Notes: a model not told the origin generated them from the letters alone. Counted from the first letter of the stretch, positions 16,934-26,037 are shown. The stretch is 64,000 nucleotides of DNA from Sphingomonas sp. NFR15 (GCF_900103265.1 NZ_FMWX01000006.1:186001-250000); one strand, 5' to 3'. Numbers and translations: made by a program.

Positions 16934-18220
16934 CTATCCGCGCCGCAGACGGGCGATGAAGAAGCCGTCGTTGCCGCCGGGCTGCACCTGCCCCGGCAGC
17001 AGGCGGACCCAGCCGCGTTCGTGCGGAGTCACGCCGGCGGGCAGTTCGTCGGGGCGGACCGGATCGATCGCATATTCGGGATGGTCGGCGAGGAAGGTGT
17101 CGATCTGCGCCTCGCCCTCGTCGCGTTCGAGCGAGCAGGTCGCATACACCAACGTCCCGCCCGGCTTGACCCAGCCGGCGGCGCGCGTGAGCAGCTTCGC
17201 CTGCGTCGCCGCCATCTGCGCGATCACCGAGGGGCGCGTGCGGTAGAGCACATCGGGGTGGCGGCGGAAGATGCCGGTCGCGCTGCACGGCGCGTCGAGC
17301 AGCACCGCATCTGCGCTTTCGGGCGGCGACCAGTGCAGCACGTCGCCGGTAATGACGCGCGCCTTGGTGTCGGTGCGCGCGATGTTGGCGCGCAGCCGGG
17401 TGAGGCGCGCCTCCGACGCATCGACCGCGATCACCGACCAGCCGGCATGCGCGAGCTGCATCGTCTTCCCGCCCGGCGCGGCGCACAGGTCAAGCGCGGT
17501 GCCCTCACCACGCCCGATCAGCCGCGCCGGCAGCGAGGCGGCGATATCCTGCACCCACCACGCGCCCTCCTCGAAGCCGGGCAGCTCGGGAACGTGCGCC
17601 GAGTCGAGCCGGACATGGCCGGGCAGCAGCGACGTGCCGCCGAGCCGTTCGGCCCATTGCGCGGTCGCGGCGGGGTCGGCGAGCGTGAGGTCGAGCGGCG
17701 GCGGCGCGGCGATGGCGTGTTCGGCCGCTTCGATCATGTCGTCACCCCAGGCGTAGTGCCAGCGGATCGCGACCGGATCGGGCAGCGCCGGAATCTCGGG
17801 CAGGGTGTCGCCGCGCCGCGAGAGCGCGCCGAACACGCCGTGGACGAGCTTCTTCGGCCCGCCATCGACGAGCGGCAGCACCGTCGCGATCGCGGCGTGC
17901 GCGGGCGTGCCGAGCGACAGCGTCTGCACCAGCGCGATCCGCAGCACGAAGCGCGCCTTGGCGTCGTCGGGCAACGCGCGCGGCGTCGCCGAATCGATCA
18001 GCGCGTCGAGATCGGGCAGCCGGCGCAGCACCTCGGCGGCGATGGCATGGGCGAGCGCGCGGTCGTCGGCGCGCTCGATTCCCGCCGTGGCGCGGCCGAG
18101 CGCGGCCTCGAGCGGCAGCCCCTGCCGCAGCACCGCATCGAGCAGCTTCAGCGCGGCACGGCGCGCGGGGACGCCGGGCGGGTCGGTGGGTTTGGCGGAG
18201 GACGATTTCGGAACGGCCAC
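16934..18220 (-). CDS. rsmB: 16S rRNA (cytosine-C5)-methyltransferase, RsmB family
   Basis: 428 residues, close to the usual length for RsmB, which methylates C967 of 16S rRNA. The N-terminal NusB-like RNA-binding domain (about 1-140) is followed by a SAM methyltransferase domain with LDLCAAPGGKTMQLA (SAM binding), LLDAPCSATGIFRRHPDVLY (catalytic PCS cysteine) and LVYATCSLERDEGE (second conserved TCS cysteine). The C-terminus GNDGFFIARLRR is typical. The start is GTG at 18218-18220 (VAVPKSSSAKP); longer in-frame extensions run through non-conserved sequence and across the divergent small gene. It heads the rsmB-rpe-heparinase block. Confidence 0.93.
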   Translation of the reverse strand: MAVPKSSSAKPTDPPGVPARRAALKLLDAVLRQGLPLEAALGRATAGIERADDRALAHAIAAEVLRRLPDLDALIDSATPRALPDDAKARFVLRIALVQTLSLGTPAHAAIATVLPLVDGGPKKLVHGVFGALSRRGDTLPEIPALPDPVAIRWHYAWGDDMIEAAEHAIAAPPPLDLTLADPAATAQWAERLGGTSLLPGHVRLDSAHVPELPGFEEGAWWVQDIAASLPARLIGRGEGTALDLCAAPGGKTMQLAHAGWSVIAVDASEARLTRLRANIARTDTKARVITGDVLHWSPPESADAVLLDAPCSATGIFRRHPDVLYRTRPSVIAQMAATQAKLLTRAAGWVKPGGTLVYATCSLERDEGEAQIDTFLADHPEYAIDPVRPDELPAGVTPHERGWVRLLPGQVQPGGNDGFFIARLRRG

Positions 18221-18280
18221 GGGTCTTGAACTCTCACGTTGGGCGCGCGATCTGGGGAGTCCCGCGCCAAAGGAGCCTCC

Positions 18281-18439
18281 ATGAGCCGCCGACCGCCCCA
18301 TGTGAAGCCACCCGCGTATCTTTCCAAGACCACGCCGGTGCCCGAGCCGCAGCCGAAGGTCGAGACCAAAGACCCGCTCACGCTTGATCCGACGCGGTAT
18401 GGCGACTGGACGCTGAAGGGCATCGCGGTCGATTTTTAA
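18281..18439 (+). CDS. DUF1674 / SDHAF4-like succinate dehydrogenase assembly factor
   Basis: 52 residues: a basic, proline-rich N-terminus (MSRRPPHVKPPAYLSK) and the C-terminal signature DPTRYGDWTLKGIAVDF, which is diagnostic of the DUF1674 / SDHAF4 (Sdh8) family. In mitochondria, members bind free flavinylated SdhA and help assemble complex II; in alphaproteobacteria the same role is inferred. It is below the size many gene finders accept. AAAGGAG at 18269-18275 supports the ATG at 18281. It is divergent from rsmB and followed by a terminator-like inverted repeat. Confidence 0.9.
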   Translation: MSRRPPHVKPPAYLSKTTPVPEPQPKVETKDPLTLDPTRYGDWTLKGIAVDF

Positions 18440-18452
18440 TTCCGCGCGGTCA

Positions 18453-18544
18453 CCCTCACCCTTCCCACCCGGCTGCGCCGGGCGGGCCCCTTCCCTCTCC
18501 CAGCGGGAGAGGGAGGGAGGAGCGAAGCGACGGAAGGGTGAGGG
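18453..18544. terminator. nested inverted repeat between SDHAF4-like gene and gpsA
   Basis: The outer arms CCCTCACCCTTCC (18453-18465) and GGAAGGGTGAGGG (18532-18544) are exact reverse complements. Inside lies CCCTCTCCC-AGC-GGGAGAGGG. At this convergent junction it is suited to act as a terminator in both directions. It belongs to neither of the other repeat families. Confidence 0.7.
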
Positions 18545-18556
18545 CGATGACCCCAA

Positions 18557-19534
18557 TCAGGCGTGTTCGCGGGTCAGCGGCCTTGCGAGCAACGTGTCGA
18601 TCTCCGCGCCCACCTCAGCCCCCGCCAGCAGCGCTGCCACCGCCTCGGCAATCGGCATCGCGACGCCCGCCGCCGCCGCCGCCGCGCACAGCACCGGCGC
18701 GGTGAACGCGCCCTCCGCGACGGTGCGGCGATCGGCCATCAGCTCGGCCGCCTTGCGCCCCTGACCCAAGCCCAGCCCGAGCGAGAAGTTGCGGCTGCTG
18801 ACCGAGGAGCAGGTCAGCACCATGTCGCCGAGCCCCGACAGCCCGGCGAGCGTCTCGGCGCGGGCGCCGCGGGCGAGGCCGAAGCGGGTCATCTCGGCGA
18901 AGCCGCGCGCGATCAGCGCGGCGCGCGCGTTCTGGCCGAGCCCCGCACCCTCGACCACGCCGCAGGCGATGGCGAGCACGTTCTTGACCGCGCCGCCGAT
19001 CTCCGCGCCGATCACGTCGGTCGAGGCATAGGGGCGGAAGGTCGGCAGCGCGAGCGCCTCGGCCATGCGCGCGGCGGCATCCTCGTCCGCCATCGCCAGC
19101 GTGACCGCGGTCGGCAGCCCGCGCGCGACCTCACCCGCGAAAGTCGGGCCGGAGAGCACGCCGATCGGCGCGGCGGGATGCTCCTCGACGGCGACTTCGC
19201 TCAACAGTTTGTGGCTGCCCGCCTCGATCCCCTTCGAGCAGAGCAGCAGCGGCTGGCCGTGCTTGGGCAGATCGCGCAGCACCGCGCGGGCATGCTGTGC
19301 CGGCGTGACGACGAGGATCAGATCGGTATCGGCGACGTCGGCGAGATCGCCGCTCGCCCGGATCGCCGGCGAGAGCGCGATGTCGGGCAGGAACAGCGGG
19401 TTGGCATGGTTGGCGTTGATCGCCGCGACCACCTCGGCCTCGCGCGCCCACAGCCGCACGTCATGCCCGCCCGCCGCCATCACCTGCGCGAGCGCGGTGC
19501 CCCACGCGCCGCCACCCAAGATTCCGATGTTCAT
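18557..19534 (-). CDS. gpsA: NAD(P)H-dependent glycerol-3-phosphate dehydrogenase
   Basis: Reduces dihydroxyacetone phosphate to sn-glycerol 3-phosphate for phospholipid synthesis, in the cytoplasm. 325 residues. [20 protein letters not shown] is the Rossmann nucleotide-binding start; [40 protein letters not shown] (catalytic lysine) and [12 protein letters not shown] are the conserved GpsA blocks. Frame continues upstream through antisense sequence of tsaD, but homology begins only at 19534, so the ATG at 19532-19534 is the start. It overlaps the tsaD stop (ATGA), so the pair is translationally coupled. Confidence 0.96.
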   Translation of the reverse strand: MNIGILGGGAWGTALAQVMAAGGHDVRLWAREAEVVAAINANHANPLFLPDIALSPAIRASGDLADVADTDLILVVTPAQHARAVLRDLPKHGQPLLLCSKGIEAGSHKLLSEVAVEEHPAAPIGVLSGPTFAGEVARGLPTAVTLAMADEDAAARMAEALALPTFRPYASTDVIGAEIGGAVKNVLAIACGVVEGAGLGQNARAALIARGFAEMTRFGLARGARAETLAGLSGLGDMVLTCSSVSSRNFSLGLGLGQGRKAAELMADRRTVAEGAFTAPVLCAAAAAAGVAMPIAEAVAALLAGAEVGAEIDTLLARPLTREHA

Positions 19535-20568
19535 GCCTTCACCCCCGCGCCGCGCACCGCCTCCGCCGAGGGATCGAGCGGCCAGCGCGGACGCGCCGGC
19601 ATGTCGAGCGGATCGGTGAGCCCGGCGGCGAAGCGTTCGGCGCCGGCCCAGGCGATCATCGCGGCATTGTCGGTACACAGCCACAGCGGCGGCGCGACGA
19701 AGCGCAGCGCGTTGTCGCTCGCCAACGTCTGCAAGCTCGCCCGCACCGCGCCGTTCGCGGCGACGCCGCCCGCGACGACCAGCGCGGTCGCGTCCTCGGC
19801 GCGGTCGAGCGCGCGGGTGGTGCGGTCGATCAGGCAATCGACCACCGCCGCCTGGAACGATGCGGCGATATCCTCGGGCGACCATGTGCCCGCCGCGTGG
19901 GCGCGCACCACGGCGCTCTTGAGGCCGGCGAAGGAGAAATGCGGCTCGGCCGAGCCTTTGAGCGGGCGCGGCAGCGGCACTGCGCTCGGGTTGCCGAGCG
20001 CGGCGGCGCGTTCCACCGCCGGGCCGCCGGGGAAGCCGAGCCCGAGGATCTTGGCGGTCTTGTCGAAGGCTTCGCCCGCCGCATCGTCGATCGTGGTGGC
20101 GAGCCGGCGGTAGCGCGCGACGCCTTCGACCAGCAATAACTGGCAATGGCCGCCCGAGACGAGCAGCAGCAGATAGGGAAAGTCGAGATCGGGATCGGCG
20201 AGGCGGGGCGAGAGCGCGTGGCCTTCGAGGTGGTTGACCGCGACGAGCGGCTTGCCCGCCGCATGCGCGAGCGCCTTGCCGGTGACCAGCCCGACCATCA
20301 CCCCGCCGATCAGCCCCGGTCCCGCCGTCGCGGCGACCGCATCGACATCCGCCAGCGTCACGCCGGCATCGGCGAGCGCGCCTTGGACGAGCGGCGTCAG
20401 TGCCTCGACATGCGCGCGCGCGGCGATCTCCGGCACGACGCCGCCATAGGGCCGGTGCGCGGCTTCCTGCCCGGCGAGGCGGTGCGAGAGCACACGGCGG
20501 TCCGAGGTGACGATCGCGGCGGCGGTCTCGTCGCAACTCGATTCGAGGCCGAGGATGAGCTTGGTCAT
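19531..20568 (-). CDS. tsaD: tRNA N6-adenosine threonylcarbamoyltransferase
   Basis: Transfers threonylcarbamoyl to A37 of ANN-decoding tRNAs together with TsaB and TsaE. 345 residues, usual length. ASKHA features: [16 protein letters not shown] at the N-terminus, [11 protein letters not shown], the metal-binding HLEGH motif, [30 protein letters not shown] and [13 protein letters not shown]. The start at 20568 ([11 protein letters not shown]) is fixed by the conserved N-terminus; longer frames read into the upstream repeat. It is divergent from hemC across a 189-base region packed with CCGTTCG repeats. Confidence 0.97.
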   Translation of the reverse strand: MTKLILGLESSCDETAAAIVTSDRRVLSHRLAGQEAAHRPYGGVVPEIAARAHVEALTPLVQGALADAGVTLADVDAVAATAGPGLIGGVMVGLVTGKALAHAAGKPLVAVNHLEGHALSPRLADPDLDFPYLLLLVSGGHCQLLLVEGVARYRRLATTIDDAAGEAFDKTAKILGLGFPGGPAVERAAALGNPSAVPLPRPLKGSAEPHFSFAGLKSAVVRAHAAGTWSPEDIAASFQAAVVDCLIDRTTRALDRAEDATALVVAGGVAANGAVRASLQTLASDNALRFVAPPLWLCTDNAAMIAWAGAERFAAGLTDPLDMPARPRWPLDPSAEAVRGAGVKA

Positions 20569-20646
20569 GATCCGTTCGTCCCTAACGTGTCGTCGCCCGC
20601 TTGTCGAAGGGCGGCACTTTCCCGTACAGCGAGCGCCCAAACAGAA

Positions 20647-20717
20647 CCGTTCGTGCCGAGCGAAGCCGAGGCACCTGCGCTTCGGGCTTGTCCCTCGACT
20701 TCGCTCGGGACGAACGG
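20647..20717. repeat. CCGTTCG-family inverted repeat, copy 6
   Basis: The left arm 20647-20674 and right arm 20690-20717 (28 bases each, few mismatches) lie between divergent tsaD and hemC. A further half-copy (CCGTTCGTCCCTAACGTGTCG... then TTGTCGAAGGGCGGCAC) begins at 20572, four bases from the tsaD start codon, so the promoters of both genes must lie within or between repeats. Confidence 0.8.
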
Positions 20718-20757
20718 GAGTAAGATCGATCTGGCGCACATTTTTTCGGGAAGCCAA

Positions 20758-21666
20758 ATGACCTTCCGGATCGGAACCCGCGGATCACCGCTCGCGCTGG
20801 TTCAGGCCCATATGGTGCGCGATGCGCTGTGCGCCACGCATGGCTGGGGCGAGAGCGCAGTCGAGATCGTCGTGATCCGCACCACCGGCGATCGCGTGCA
20901 GGACCGCGCGCTCGCCGAGATCGGCGGCAAGGCGCTGTGGACCAAGGAACTCGACCGCGCGCTGCTCGGCGGCGAGATCGATTGCGCGGTGCATTCGATG
21001 AAGGACGTCGAGACGATCCGGCCCGAGGCGATCCGGATCGCCGCGTTGCTGCCGCGCGCCGATGTGCGCGAGCGGTTGGTCGGCGCGGACAGCATCGCCG
21101 CGCTGCGCCCTGGCGCGGTGCTCGGCACCAGCAGCCCGCGCCGCGCCGCGCAGGTGCGACGGCTGCGGCCCGACGTGACGATCGTGGTGTTTCGCGGCAA
21201 CGTCGATACGCGGCTGGCGAAGCTCGCGGCGGGGGAGGCCGATGCCACCCTGCTCGCGGCGGCGGGGCTTGAGCGGCTCGGGCGCGACGATGTCGGCGTG
21301 TCGGTCGATATCGCTGTGCTGTTGCCCGCGCCGGCGCAAGGCGCGGTCGGCATCGAAGTCCGTGCCGATGACGATCGCGCGGGCGCGCTGGTCGAGGCGA
21401 TCGGCGACGGCGTGACTCAGGCGTGCGTCGGTGCCGAACGTGCGTTGCTCGCGCGGCTGAACGCCGATTGCCACTCGCCCGTTGCCGCGCTCGCGACGAT
21501 CGAGGGCGGGGTGATGCATATCATCGCCGAACTGCTCGCCGCGGATGGCAGCGCGCATGTCAGCGGCGAAATCCGCGGCGAACCCGGCGCCGCGCTCGGC
21601 GAGGCGCTGGCGCGTGACCTGCTCGATCGCGCGCCAGATTCGGTGCGGCGGCTGTTCGCGGGATGA
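20758..21666 (+). CDS. hemC: hydroxymethylbilane synthase (porphobilinogen deaminase)
   Basis: Polymerises four porphobilinogens into hydroxymethylbilane in tetrapyrrole synthesis. 302 residues, usual length. Motifs: [15 protein letters not shown] at the N-terminus, [49 protein letters not shown], and [11 protein letters not shown] carrying the cysteine that anchors the dipyrromethane cofactor. The start at 20758 is the only sensible ATG. It overlaps hemD by four bases (ATGA), and the mitofilin-like gene follows, giving the alphaproteobacterial order hemC-hemD-mitofilin. Confidence 0.97.
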   Translation: MTFRIGTRGSPLALVQAHMVRDALCATHGWGESAVEIVVIRTTGDRVQDRALAEIGGKALWTKELDRALLGGEIDCAVHSMKDVETIRPEAIRIAALLPRADVRERLVGADSIAALRPGAVLGTSSPRRAAQVRRLRPDVTIVVFRGNVDTRLAKLAAGEADATLLAAAGLERLGRDDVGVSVDIAVLLPAPAQGAVGIEVRADDDRAGALVEAIGDGVTQACVGAERALLARLNADCHSPVAALATIEGGVMHIIAELLAADGSAHVSGEIRGEPGAALGEALARDLLDRAPDSVRRLFAG

Positions 21667-22331
21667 CGCGCACGCTGGCCGTGCTGCGCCCGGAACCGGG
21701 CAATGCGGCGACGGCGGCGCGCGCGGCGGCGGCGGGCTATGCGGTGCTGCGGCTGCCGCTCTTCGCGGTGGTGCCGCTCGCCTGGATCGTGCCCGACGCG
21801 CGCGCGCATGACGCGCTGGTGCTGACCAGCGCCAATATCGTCCGCATGGCCGGCGCGGGACTCGCGGATCTCGCCGCGCTGCCGGTGATCGCGGTGGGCG
21901 AGCAGACCGCCGCCGCCGCGCGCGCCGCCGGGCTGACAGTGACGGCGACCGGAAGCAGCGACGCGGAAGCGCTTGCCGCCCTGCTCGCGGCGCGGGGCAT
22001 GACGCGCGCGCTACACCTCGGCGGGCGCGAGCGGACCCCGGTCGATGGGGTCACGCGTGCGATCGCGGTCTATGCGAGCGAACCGCGCGCCGTCGCGCCC
22101 GCCGATCTCGCCGGACTGGCGGGAAACGTCGCGCTGCTCCATTCGGCGCGCGCGGCGACGCGGCTGGGGGAGCTGCTCGACGCGGCGGCGCTGCCGCGCG
22201 CGCGCGTGACGATCGGTGCGTTCAGCGCGGCGATCGCCGCCGCCGCTGGTCCGGGCTGGCACGCGGTCGCGGTCGCGGCGCGCCCGAGCGATACGGCGCT
22301 GTTCGCCGCGATCGACGCGCTTGGGCGTTGA
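21663..22331 (+). CDS. hemD: uroporphyrinogen-III synthase
   Basis: 222 residues. HemD proteins are poorly conserved, but this one has the two-lobed pattern: [21 protein letters not shown] at the start, ALVLTSANIVRMAG, VIAVGEQTAAAARAAG, ALHLGGRERTPVDG and a C-terminal SDTALFAAIDAL. It converts hydroxymethylbilane, the product of the overlapping upstream hemC, to uroporphyrinogen III with inversion of ring D. Assignment rests on position as well as sequence. Confidence 0.92.
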   Translation: MTRTLAVLRPEPGNAATAARAAAAGYAVLRLPLFAVVPLAWIVPDARAHDALVLTSANIVRMAGAGLADLAALPVIAVGEQTAAAARAAGLTVTATGSSDAEALAALLAARGMTRALHLGGRERTPVDGVTRAIAVYASEPRAVAPADLAGLAGNVALLHSARAATRLGELLDAAALPRARVTIGAFSAAIAAAAGPGWHAVAVAARPSDTALFAAIDALGR

Positions 22332-22361
22332 CCGGCTCGCGTTCGGCGGAGATAAGGTGAC

Positions 22362-23285
22362 ATGGAGCAAGCGCCGCCGACCCCGACGGTTCCCGCCCGA
22401 CGCGCGGGCTGGCGAACGATCACGCTGCTCGCGATCCTGCTGATCCTGGCCGGCGCCGCCGGTGCCTTCGCGCTGTTCCGCATGTTCGGGCTCGGCCCCG
22501 CGCCCAAGACGACCACGCTGACGCTGCCGGTGGGGAGCGGCGCGGGCGGATCGCAAGCGCCGGTCGTGATCGTTCCCGCCAAGGGCGGCGCGCAAGGATC
22601 GACGATCGATCTCGACGCGCTTTCCTCGCGCGAGGCCGCGCTCTCCGCGCAGCTCGACGCGCTCGAGGAGCGCACCGCCGGCGTGGGTGCCGATGCGCAG
22701 GCCGCCGCCGGCAACGCGACGCGCGCGGAGGGGATGCTGATCGCCTTCGCGGCGCGGCGCGCGCTCGATCGCGGGGTCGGGCTCGGCTATCTCGAGGAGC
22801 GGCTGCGCTATCGTTTCGGCGCGAGCCAGCCCGGCGCGGTCGCGACGATCGTACAGGCTGCGCGCGAGCCGGTGACGCTCGACGATCTGCGCGGCGGTCT
22901 CGACGCGATCGGCCCCGATCTGGTGACGGGCGGGTTTCGCGGCGGGTTGGTCGCGAGCTTCCGGCGCGAGTTGACCGGGCTGATCGCGCTCCACCGCGCC
23001 GGCACGCCCTCGCCGCTGCCCGCCGACCGGCTCGCGCGCGCGCGCCGGCTGGTCGAGGGCGGGCGGATCGAAGCGGCGCTAGGCGAGGTCGCGCGGCTGC
23101 CCGGCGCGGCCGACGCGGGCCGCTGGACCGATGCGGCGCGGCGCTACATCGAATCGCGCCACGCGCTCGATACGCTCGAAGCCGCCGCGATGGCGGGCCA
23201 GGCGGCGGGCACGATCGCCGCGACGCCAGTGACGAGCGTAGAGCAGAGCGCGACGACCTCACCTCCACCCGTTCGTGCCGAGTAG
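22362..23285 (+). CDS. Mic60/mitofilin-like inner-membrane protein (COG4223 type)
   Basis: 307 residues. A short cytoplasmic N-terminus, one membrane helix at about 19-39 (LLAILLILAGAAGAFALF), a predicted coiled-coil region around residues 85-125 rich in Ala, Glu and Leu, and a C-terminal mitofilin-type region containing ARARRLVEGGRIEAALGEV and WTDAARRYIESRHALDTLE. Alphaproteobacterial Mic60 homologues are known to lie next to hemC/hemD and to shape intracytoplasmic membranes; that role is inferred here. The stop codon and the last five residues (PVRAE) lie inside a CCGTTCG repeat. Confidence 0.8.
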   Translation: MEQAPPTPTVPARRAGWRTITLLAILLILAGAAGAFALFRMFGLGPAPKTTTLTLPVGSGAGGSQAPVVIVPAKGGAQGSTIDLDALSSREAALSAQLDALEERTAGVGADAQAAAGNATRAEGMLIAFAARRALDRGVGLGYLEERLRYRFGASQPGAVATIVQAAREPVTLDDLRGGLDAIGPDLVTGGFRGGLVASFRRELTGLIALHRAGTPSPLPADRLARARRLVEGGRIEAALGEVARLPGAADAGRWTDAARRYIESRHALDTLEAAAMAGQAAGTIAATPVTSVEQSATTSPPPVRAE

Positions 23286-23358
23286 GCGCTTGCGCCGTAT
23301 CGAGGCCCGTTCCTCGATACGCCCTTCGGGCCACTCGGCCGCTACTCGGGACGAACGG
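23269..23358. repeat. CCGTTCG-family inverted repeat, copy 7, overlapping a gene end
   Basis: The outer arms CCGTTCGTGCCGAGTA (23269-23284) and TACTCGGGACGAACGG (23343-23358) flank a perfect inner hairpin GTATCGAGG/CCTCGATAC (23297-23305/23312-23320). The stop of the mitofilin-like gene (23283-23285) lies in the left arm. It sits at a convergent junction, suited as a two-way terminator. Confidence 0.85.
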
Positions 23359-23400
23359 ATTTCATAGCGGCGGCGTTACCTATAATCGCCCGAACACCCG

Positions 23401-24054
23401 CTATTGCAGCGTCACCGTATCCTCGCCGTCGTGTCGACCGAAGAACTGCATGAGCTGGATGATGAGTTCGGCGCGATTCTCGATATCGGGTGCCTCGAGC
23501 AGCGCCTGTTTCGCCGCCGCGTCGAACGGGGCGATCTGGGCGATGCCGTTGACCAGCGCCTCGTCGTCGAGCCGGGTCACCGCTTTCCAATCGACCGCAT
23601 AGCCCTGCGCATCAGCGAAGCGCCGCGATTCGCTTTCCAGCAGCGAGCGGCGGGACAGCGACAAGGTTTCGGGCTCTTCGGCGAGCGGCAGCAGCTCGGC
23701 CTCGACCTGACGGAACGCGGTCGTCACATCGAGTTCGCGCACGATGCGGAACAGCGCGACGCCTTCGAGCACGAGATTGTAGCGCCCGTCCTCGCTCGCC
23801 TCGAACTCGCCGATCTTGCCGACGCAGCCGATCGCGAACAGCGGCGGCTTGTCCTTGCGCCCGCCCTTGTCGGTGCGCGGCTGGATCATCCCGATCCGCC
23901 GGTCGCGCGCCATCGCGTCGGACACCATCGCGCGGTAGCGCGGTTCGAAGATGTGCAGCGGCAAGTGCATGCGCGGGAACAGCAGCGCGCCCGGCAGCGG
24001 GAAGACCGACAGGCGCGTGGTCTTCGCCGCGTCGCTCCCGCCCGGCCCGCTCAT
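23401..24054 (-). CDS. LON N-terminal (substrate-binding) domain protein
   Basis: 217 residues made almost entirely of the N-terminal substrate-binding domain of Lon protease: LSVFPLPGALLFPRMHLPLHIFEPRYRAMV, IGMIQPR, GCVGKIGEFEASEDGRYNLVLEG. There is no ATPase or protease domain. Such stand-alone proteins are widespread in alphaproteobacteria, typically beside a thioredoxin-TPR gene as here; their function is unproven but probably concerns binding of unfolded proteins. The start at 24054 overlaps the upstream stop (ATGA). A convergent repeat follows the stop. Confidence 0.9.
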   Translation of the reverse strand: MSGPGGSDAAKTTRLSVFPLPGALLFPRMHLPLHIFEPRYRAMVSDAMARDRRIGMIQPRTDKGGRKDKPPLFAIGCVGKIGEFEASEDGRYNLVLEGVALFRIVRELDVTTAFRQVEAELLPLAEEPETLSLSRRSLLESESRRFADAQGYAVDWKAVTRLDDEALVNGIAQIAPFDAAAKQALLEAPDIENRAELIIQLMQFFGRHDGEDTVTLQ

Positions 24055-24962
24055 CCGAACAGGATCGCGGAGAGCTTGCGGCGCTGCGCCGAGACCCACG
24101 GGTCTTCAAGCCCGACCACTTCGAACAGCTTGAGCAACTGGGTGCGCGCGGCGGCCTCGTTCCATGCCTTGTCCTCGGCGATCATCGCTAGCAGCGTGGC
24201 GGCGGCGGCCTCGCGGTCACCCGCCGCCATCTGCCCGCCGGCGAGTTCGAAGCGCTTGGCCATGTCGTGCGGGTTGGCGGCGACCTCGGCGGCGAGCGCC
24301 GCCAGATCATCGACCGGCTTCGCATCGCGCGCGAGCGCGAGCGCCGCCCTGGCGCGTTCGATCTCGGGCGATTTGGCGACCGCCTCGGGCAGCGCGGCGA
24401 TCGCCGCGTCGGCCTCGTCGACACGATGCGCGGCGACCAGCGCGCGGACATGGCCGGCGAGCGCGCCGGGATGCTCGGGCGCCATTTCGACGATCTGCGC
24501 GAAGATGCTGACGGCGCGTTCGGCATCGCCCTCGGCCAGCACCTGCTCGCCCATCGCGAGCAGCGGCTCGAGCTCGGCTTCGAGCGACGCCTCCTCGCTC
24601 TCGATCGGCAATTGCTTGAGGATCTGGTCGAGCATCGCGCGCAACTGCGATTCGGTGCGCGCGGATGTCAGGTCGGCGACGAGCTGGCCCTGGAACATCG
24701 CATAGACGGTCGGGATCGACTTGATCTGGAATTGCGCGGCGATGAACTGGTTCTTGTCGGTATCGACCTTGGCGAGCACGACGCCCTTGTCGGCATAGGC
24801 GGCGGAGACCTTTTCGAGCACCGGGGCGAGCGCCTTGCACGGCCCGCACCATTCCGCCCAGAAATCGATGATGACGAGCTTGGTCATCGACGGCTCGACC
24901 ACGTCGCGGCGGAAGCTCTCGACGGCCTCGCGTTCGGCGGCGCTCATTCCCAGGGTAGCCAA
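24051..24962 (-). CDS. thioredoxin-TPR co-chaperone, CnoX/YbbN-like
   Basis: About 303 residues: N-terminal thioredoxin domain with VIIDFWAEWCGPCKALAPVLE (an intact WCGPC at about 38-42), then IKSIPTVYAMFQGQLV, then helical repeats of TPR type in the C-terminal half. E. coli CnoX (YbbN) protects unfolded proteins from oxidation and hands them to chaperones. Here the CxxC is complete, so redox activity is possible. The start is taken as TTG at 24960-24962: GGAGCGCATT precedes it with good spacing, and the encoded MATLGM resembles related N-termini. The ATG at 24947 is the alternative, with a poorer site. It overlaps the LON-domain gene. Confidence 0.88.
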   Translation of the reverse strand: MATLGMSAAEREAVESFRRDVVEPSMTKLVIIDFWAEWCGPCKALAPVLEKVSAAYADKGVVLAKVDTDKNQFIAAQFQIKSIPTVYAMFQGQLVADLTSARTESQLRAMLDQILKQLPIESEEASLEAELEPLLAMGEQVLAEGDAERAVSIFAQIVEMAPEHPGALAGHVRALVAAHRVDEADAAIAALPEAVAKSPEIERARAALALARDAKPVDDLAALAAEVAANPHDMAKRFELAGGQMAAGDREAAAATLLAMIAEDKAWNEAAARTQLLKLFEVVGLEDPWVSAQRRKLSAILFG

Positions 24963-25094
24963 AATGCGCTCCAATGTCTGAAGGTCAGGGGGATCGAAGA
25001 TATGGCGCCTTATGTGGGCGCTCGGGCGCACAAGCCAAGGCTTTTCGCGCGGCCAAGTTTTTCGCGCGGAATGCGAAAAGCGTGAAGAAGGGGC

Positions 25095-25123
25095 TTGCCA
25101 GCCCCCCAACCCATCGGTATCAG
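25095..25123 (+). promoter_or_regulatory. candidate promoter of tRNA-Gly
   Basis: TTGCCA (25095-25100), a 17-base spacer, then TATCAG (25118-25123), about 40 bases before the mature tRNA 5' end. Spacing is ideal and both boxes are partial matches; tentative. Confidence 0.35.
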
Positions 25124-25170
25124 CCGCGCCTCACCCGCCTTCCGGTTCACACCGGCAGGCAGTCGCCAGA

Positions 25171-25245
25171 GCGGGCGTAGCTCAGGGGTAGAGCACAACC
25201 TTGCCAAGGTTGGGGTCGAGGGTTCGAATCCCTTCGCCCGCTCCA
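25171..25245 (+). tRNA. tRNA-Gly (anticodon GCC)
   Basis: The acceptor stem GCGGGCG (25171-25177) pairs with CGCCCGC (25235-25241). The D arm contains GTAGCTCAGGGGTAGAGC. The anticodon arm CAACC/GGTTG encloses TTGCCAA, anticodon GCC (25203-25205). The T loop is GTTCGAATC. Discriminator T at 25242 and encoded CCA at 25243-25245. The downstream side is an accessory segment, so this tRNA is a plausible integration site, though no repeat of its 3' end was found. Confidence 0.97.
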
Positions 25246-26037
25246 GCGTTTTCCAATGTATTGGACGTTCTCGCAAAGCCGTCGGCTGATGGTTCAGCGC
25301 CAGTTTCCTTCCCGCTGAGCGTTTCCGCGATGATGTGGGTGTAGATGGCTCAAGTCCCGGTAAATTATCGGGAAAAGATCGCCGCCTCGTTTCACATAAG
25401 GCGTCTCCACAATCGGTGGTCGGTCGTTGCTCATAGCGAGGATTTTCCGCTAACGACGATGAGTGTCGATCGATCTCCTCACCGCCCCGGTCAGCGAAGT
25501 ATAGCGCTTGCTCGGCACTGATAGCTACGCGGCAGCGCTACGGCGCATCCACCGGTTGGCGGCTGATGTTGAAGCCGGGCTCGGAAGGACGCGGTGCTCA
25601 GCGGATCGTTTCATTTATCGGGCACCACTCACGCCAAGGAGCTCTGATTGGGTTGATGCTGAGCCATGATCTAGGCTGCTCCGCAGCGGCGCGCGCCCGC
25701 TCCGCCCTCCAGGAACCGCACCCGGACGCACACGCAACGGTCAGGATGTGGGGTCATTGAAGTGTTCGGCGCGGGAATCCGCTCATCAAGATCGTCTGCC
25801 CGGGATGGGGCGACTTGGTGGTACTTGATGGTAGACAACGAATGGCGATGGCCCCGCCTTCGCTGACCACAGCGGGAGCGGATACCAAGCTCGCTGGGAC
25901 TCTGAACTTCGCCTGCTTCTCAATACTGGATTTGCTGCAATTCTGGGTTCGTCGAAGTGTCGTACGGCGCTTGGCCGTTTAACGGACATCGGATAAGTGG
26001 CACCACGTTCGCCCTTTGGATCAAAGGCCCGGTTTTT
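25246..26037. other. about 790-base region without a supportable gene
   Basis: Between tRNA-Gly and the DUF3800 gene no open frame has good start signals, coding-like codon use or recognisable similarity. Composition is intermediate between the GC-rich chromosome and the AT-rich genes that follow. A 46-codon frame on the minus strand (25294-25434) and a 64-codon frame on the + strand (25566-25760) were inspected and not accepted. It may be decayed mobile-element DNA plus the upstream region of the following gene pair. Confidence 0.5.

Noticed and set aside
18557..20536. A 659-codon minus-strand frame suggesting a fusion of an Arg-rich protein to GpsA
   Set aside because: The N-terminal 330 residues are tsaD read in another frame; homology to GpsA begins exactly at the ATG at 19534, and tsaD is intact.
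25294..25434. A 46-codon minus-strand frame, and in another frame IYTHIIAETLSG, recalling the end of a tyrosine recombinase
   Set aside because: The recombinase-like frame has a stop two codons before the motif and nothing recognisable upstream; the 46-codon frame has no family. At most an unprovable relic.
25566..25760. A 64-codon plus-strand frame between tRNA-Gly and the DUF3800 gene
   Set aside because: No ribosome binding site, no coding-like codon pattern and no recognisable similarity.
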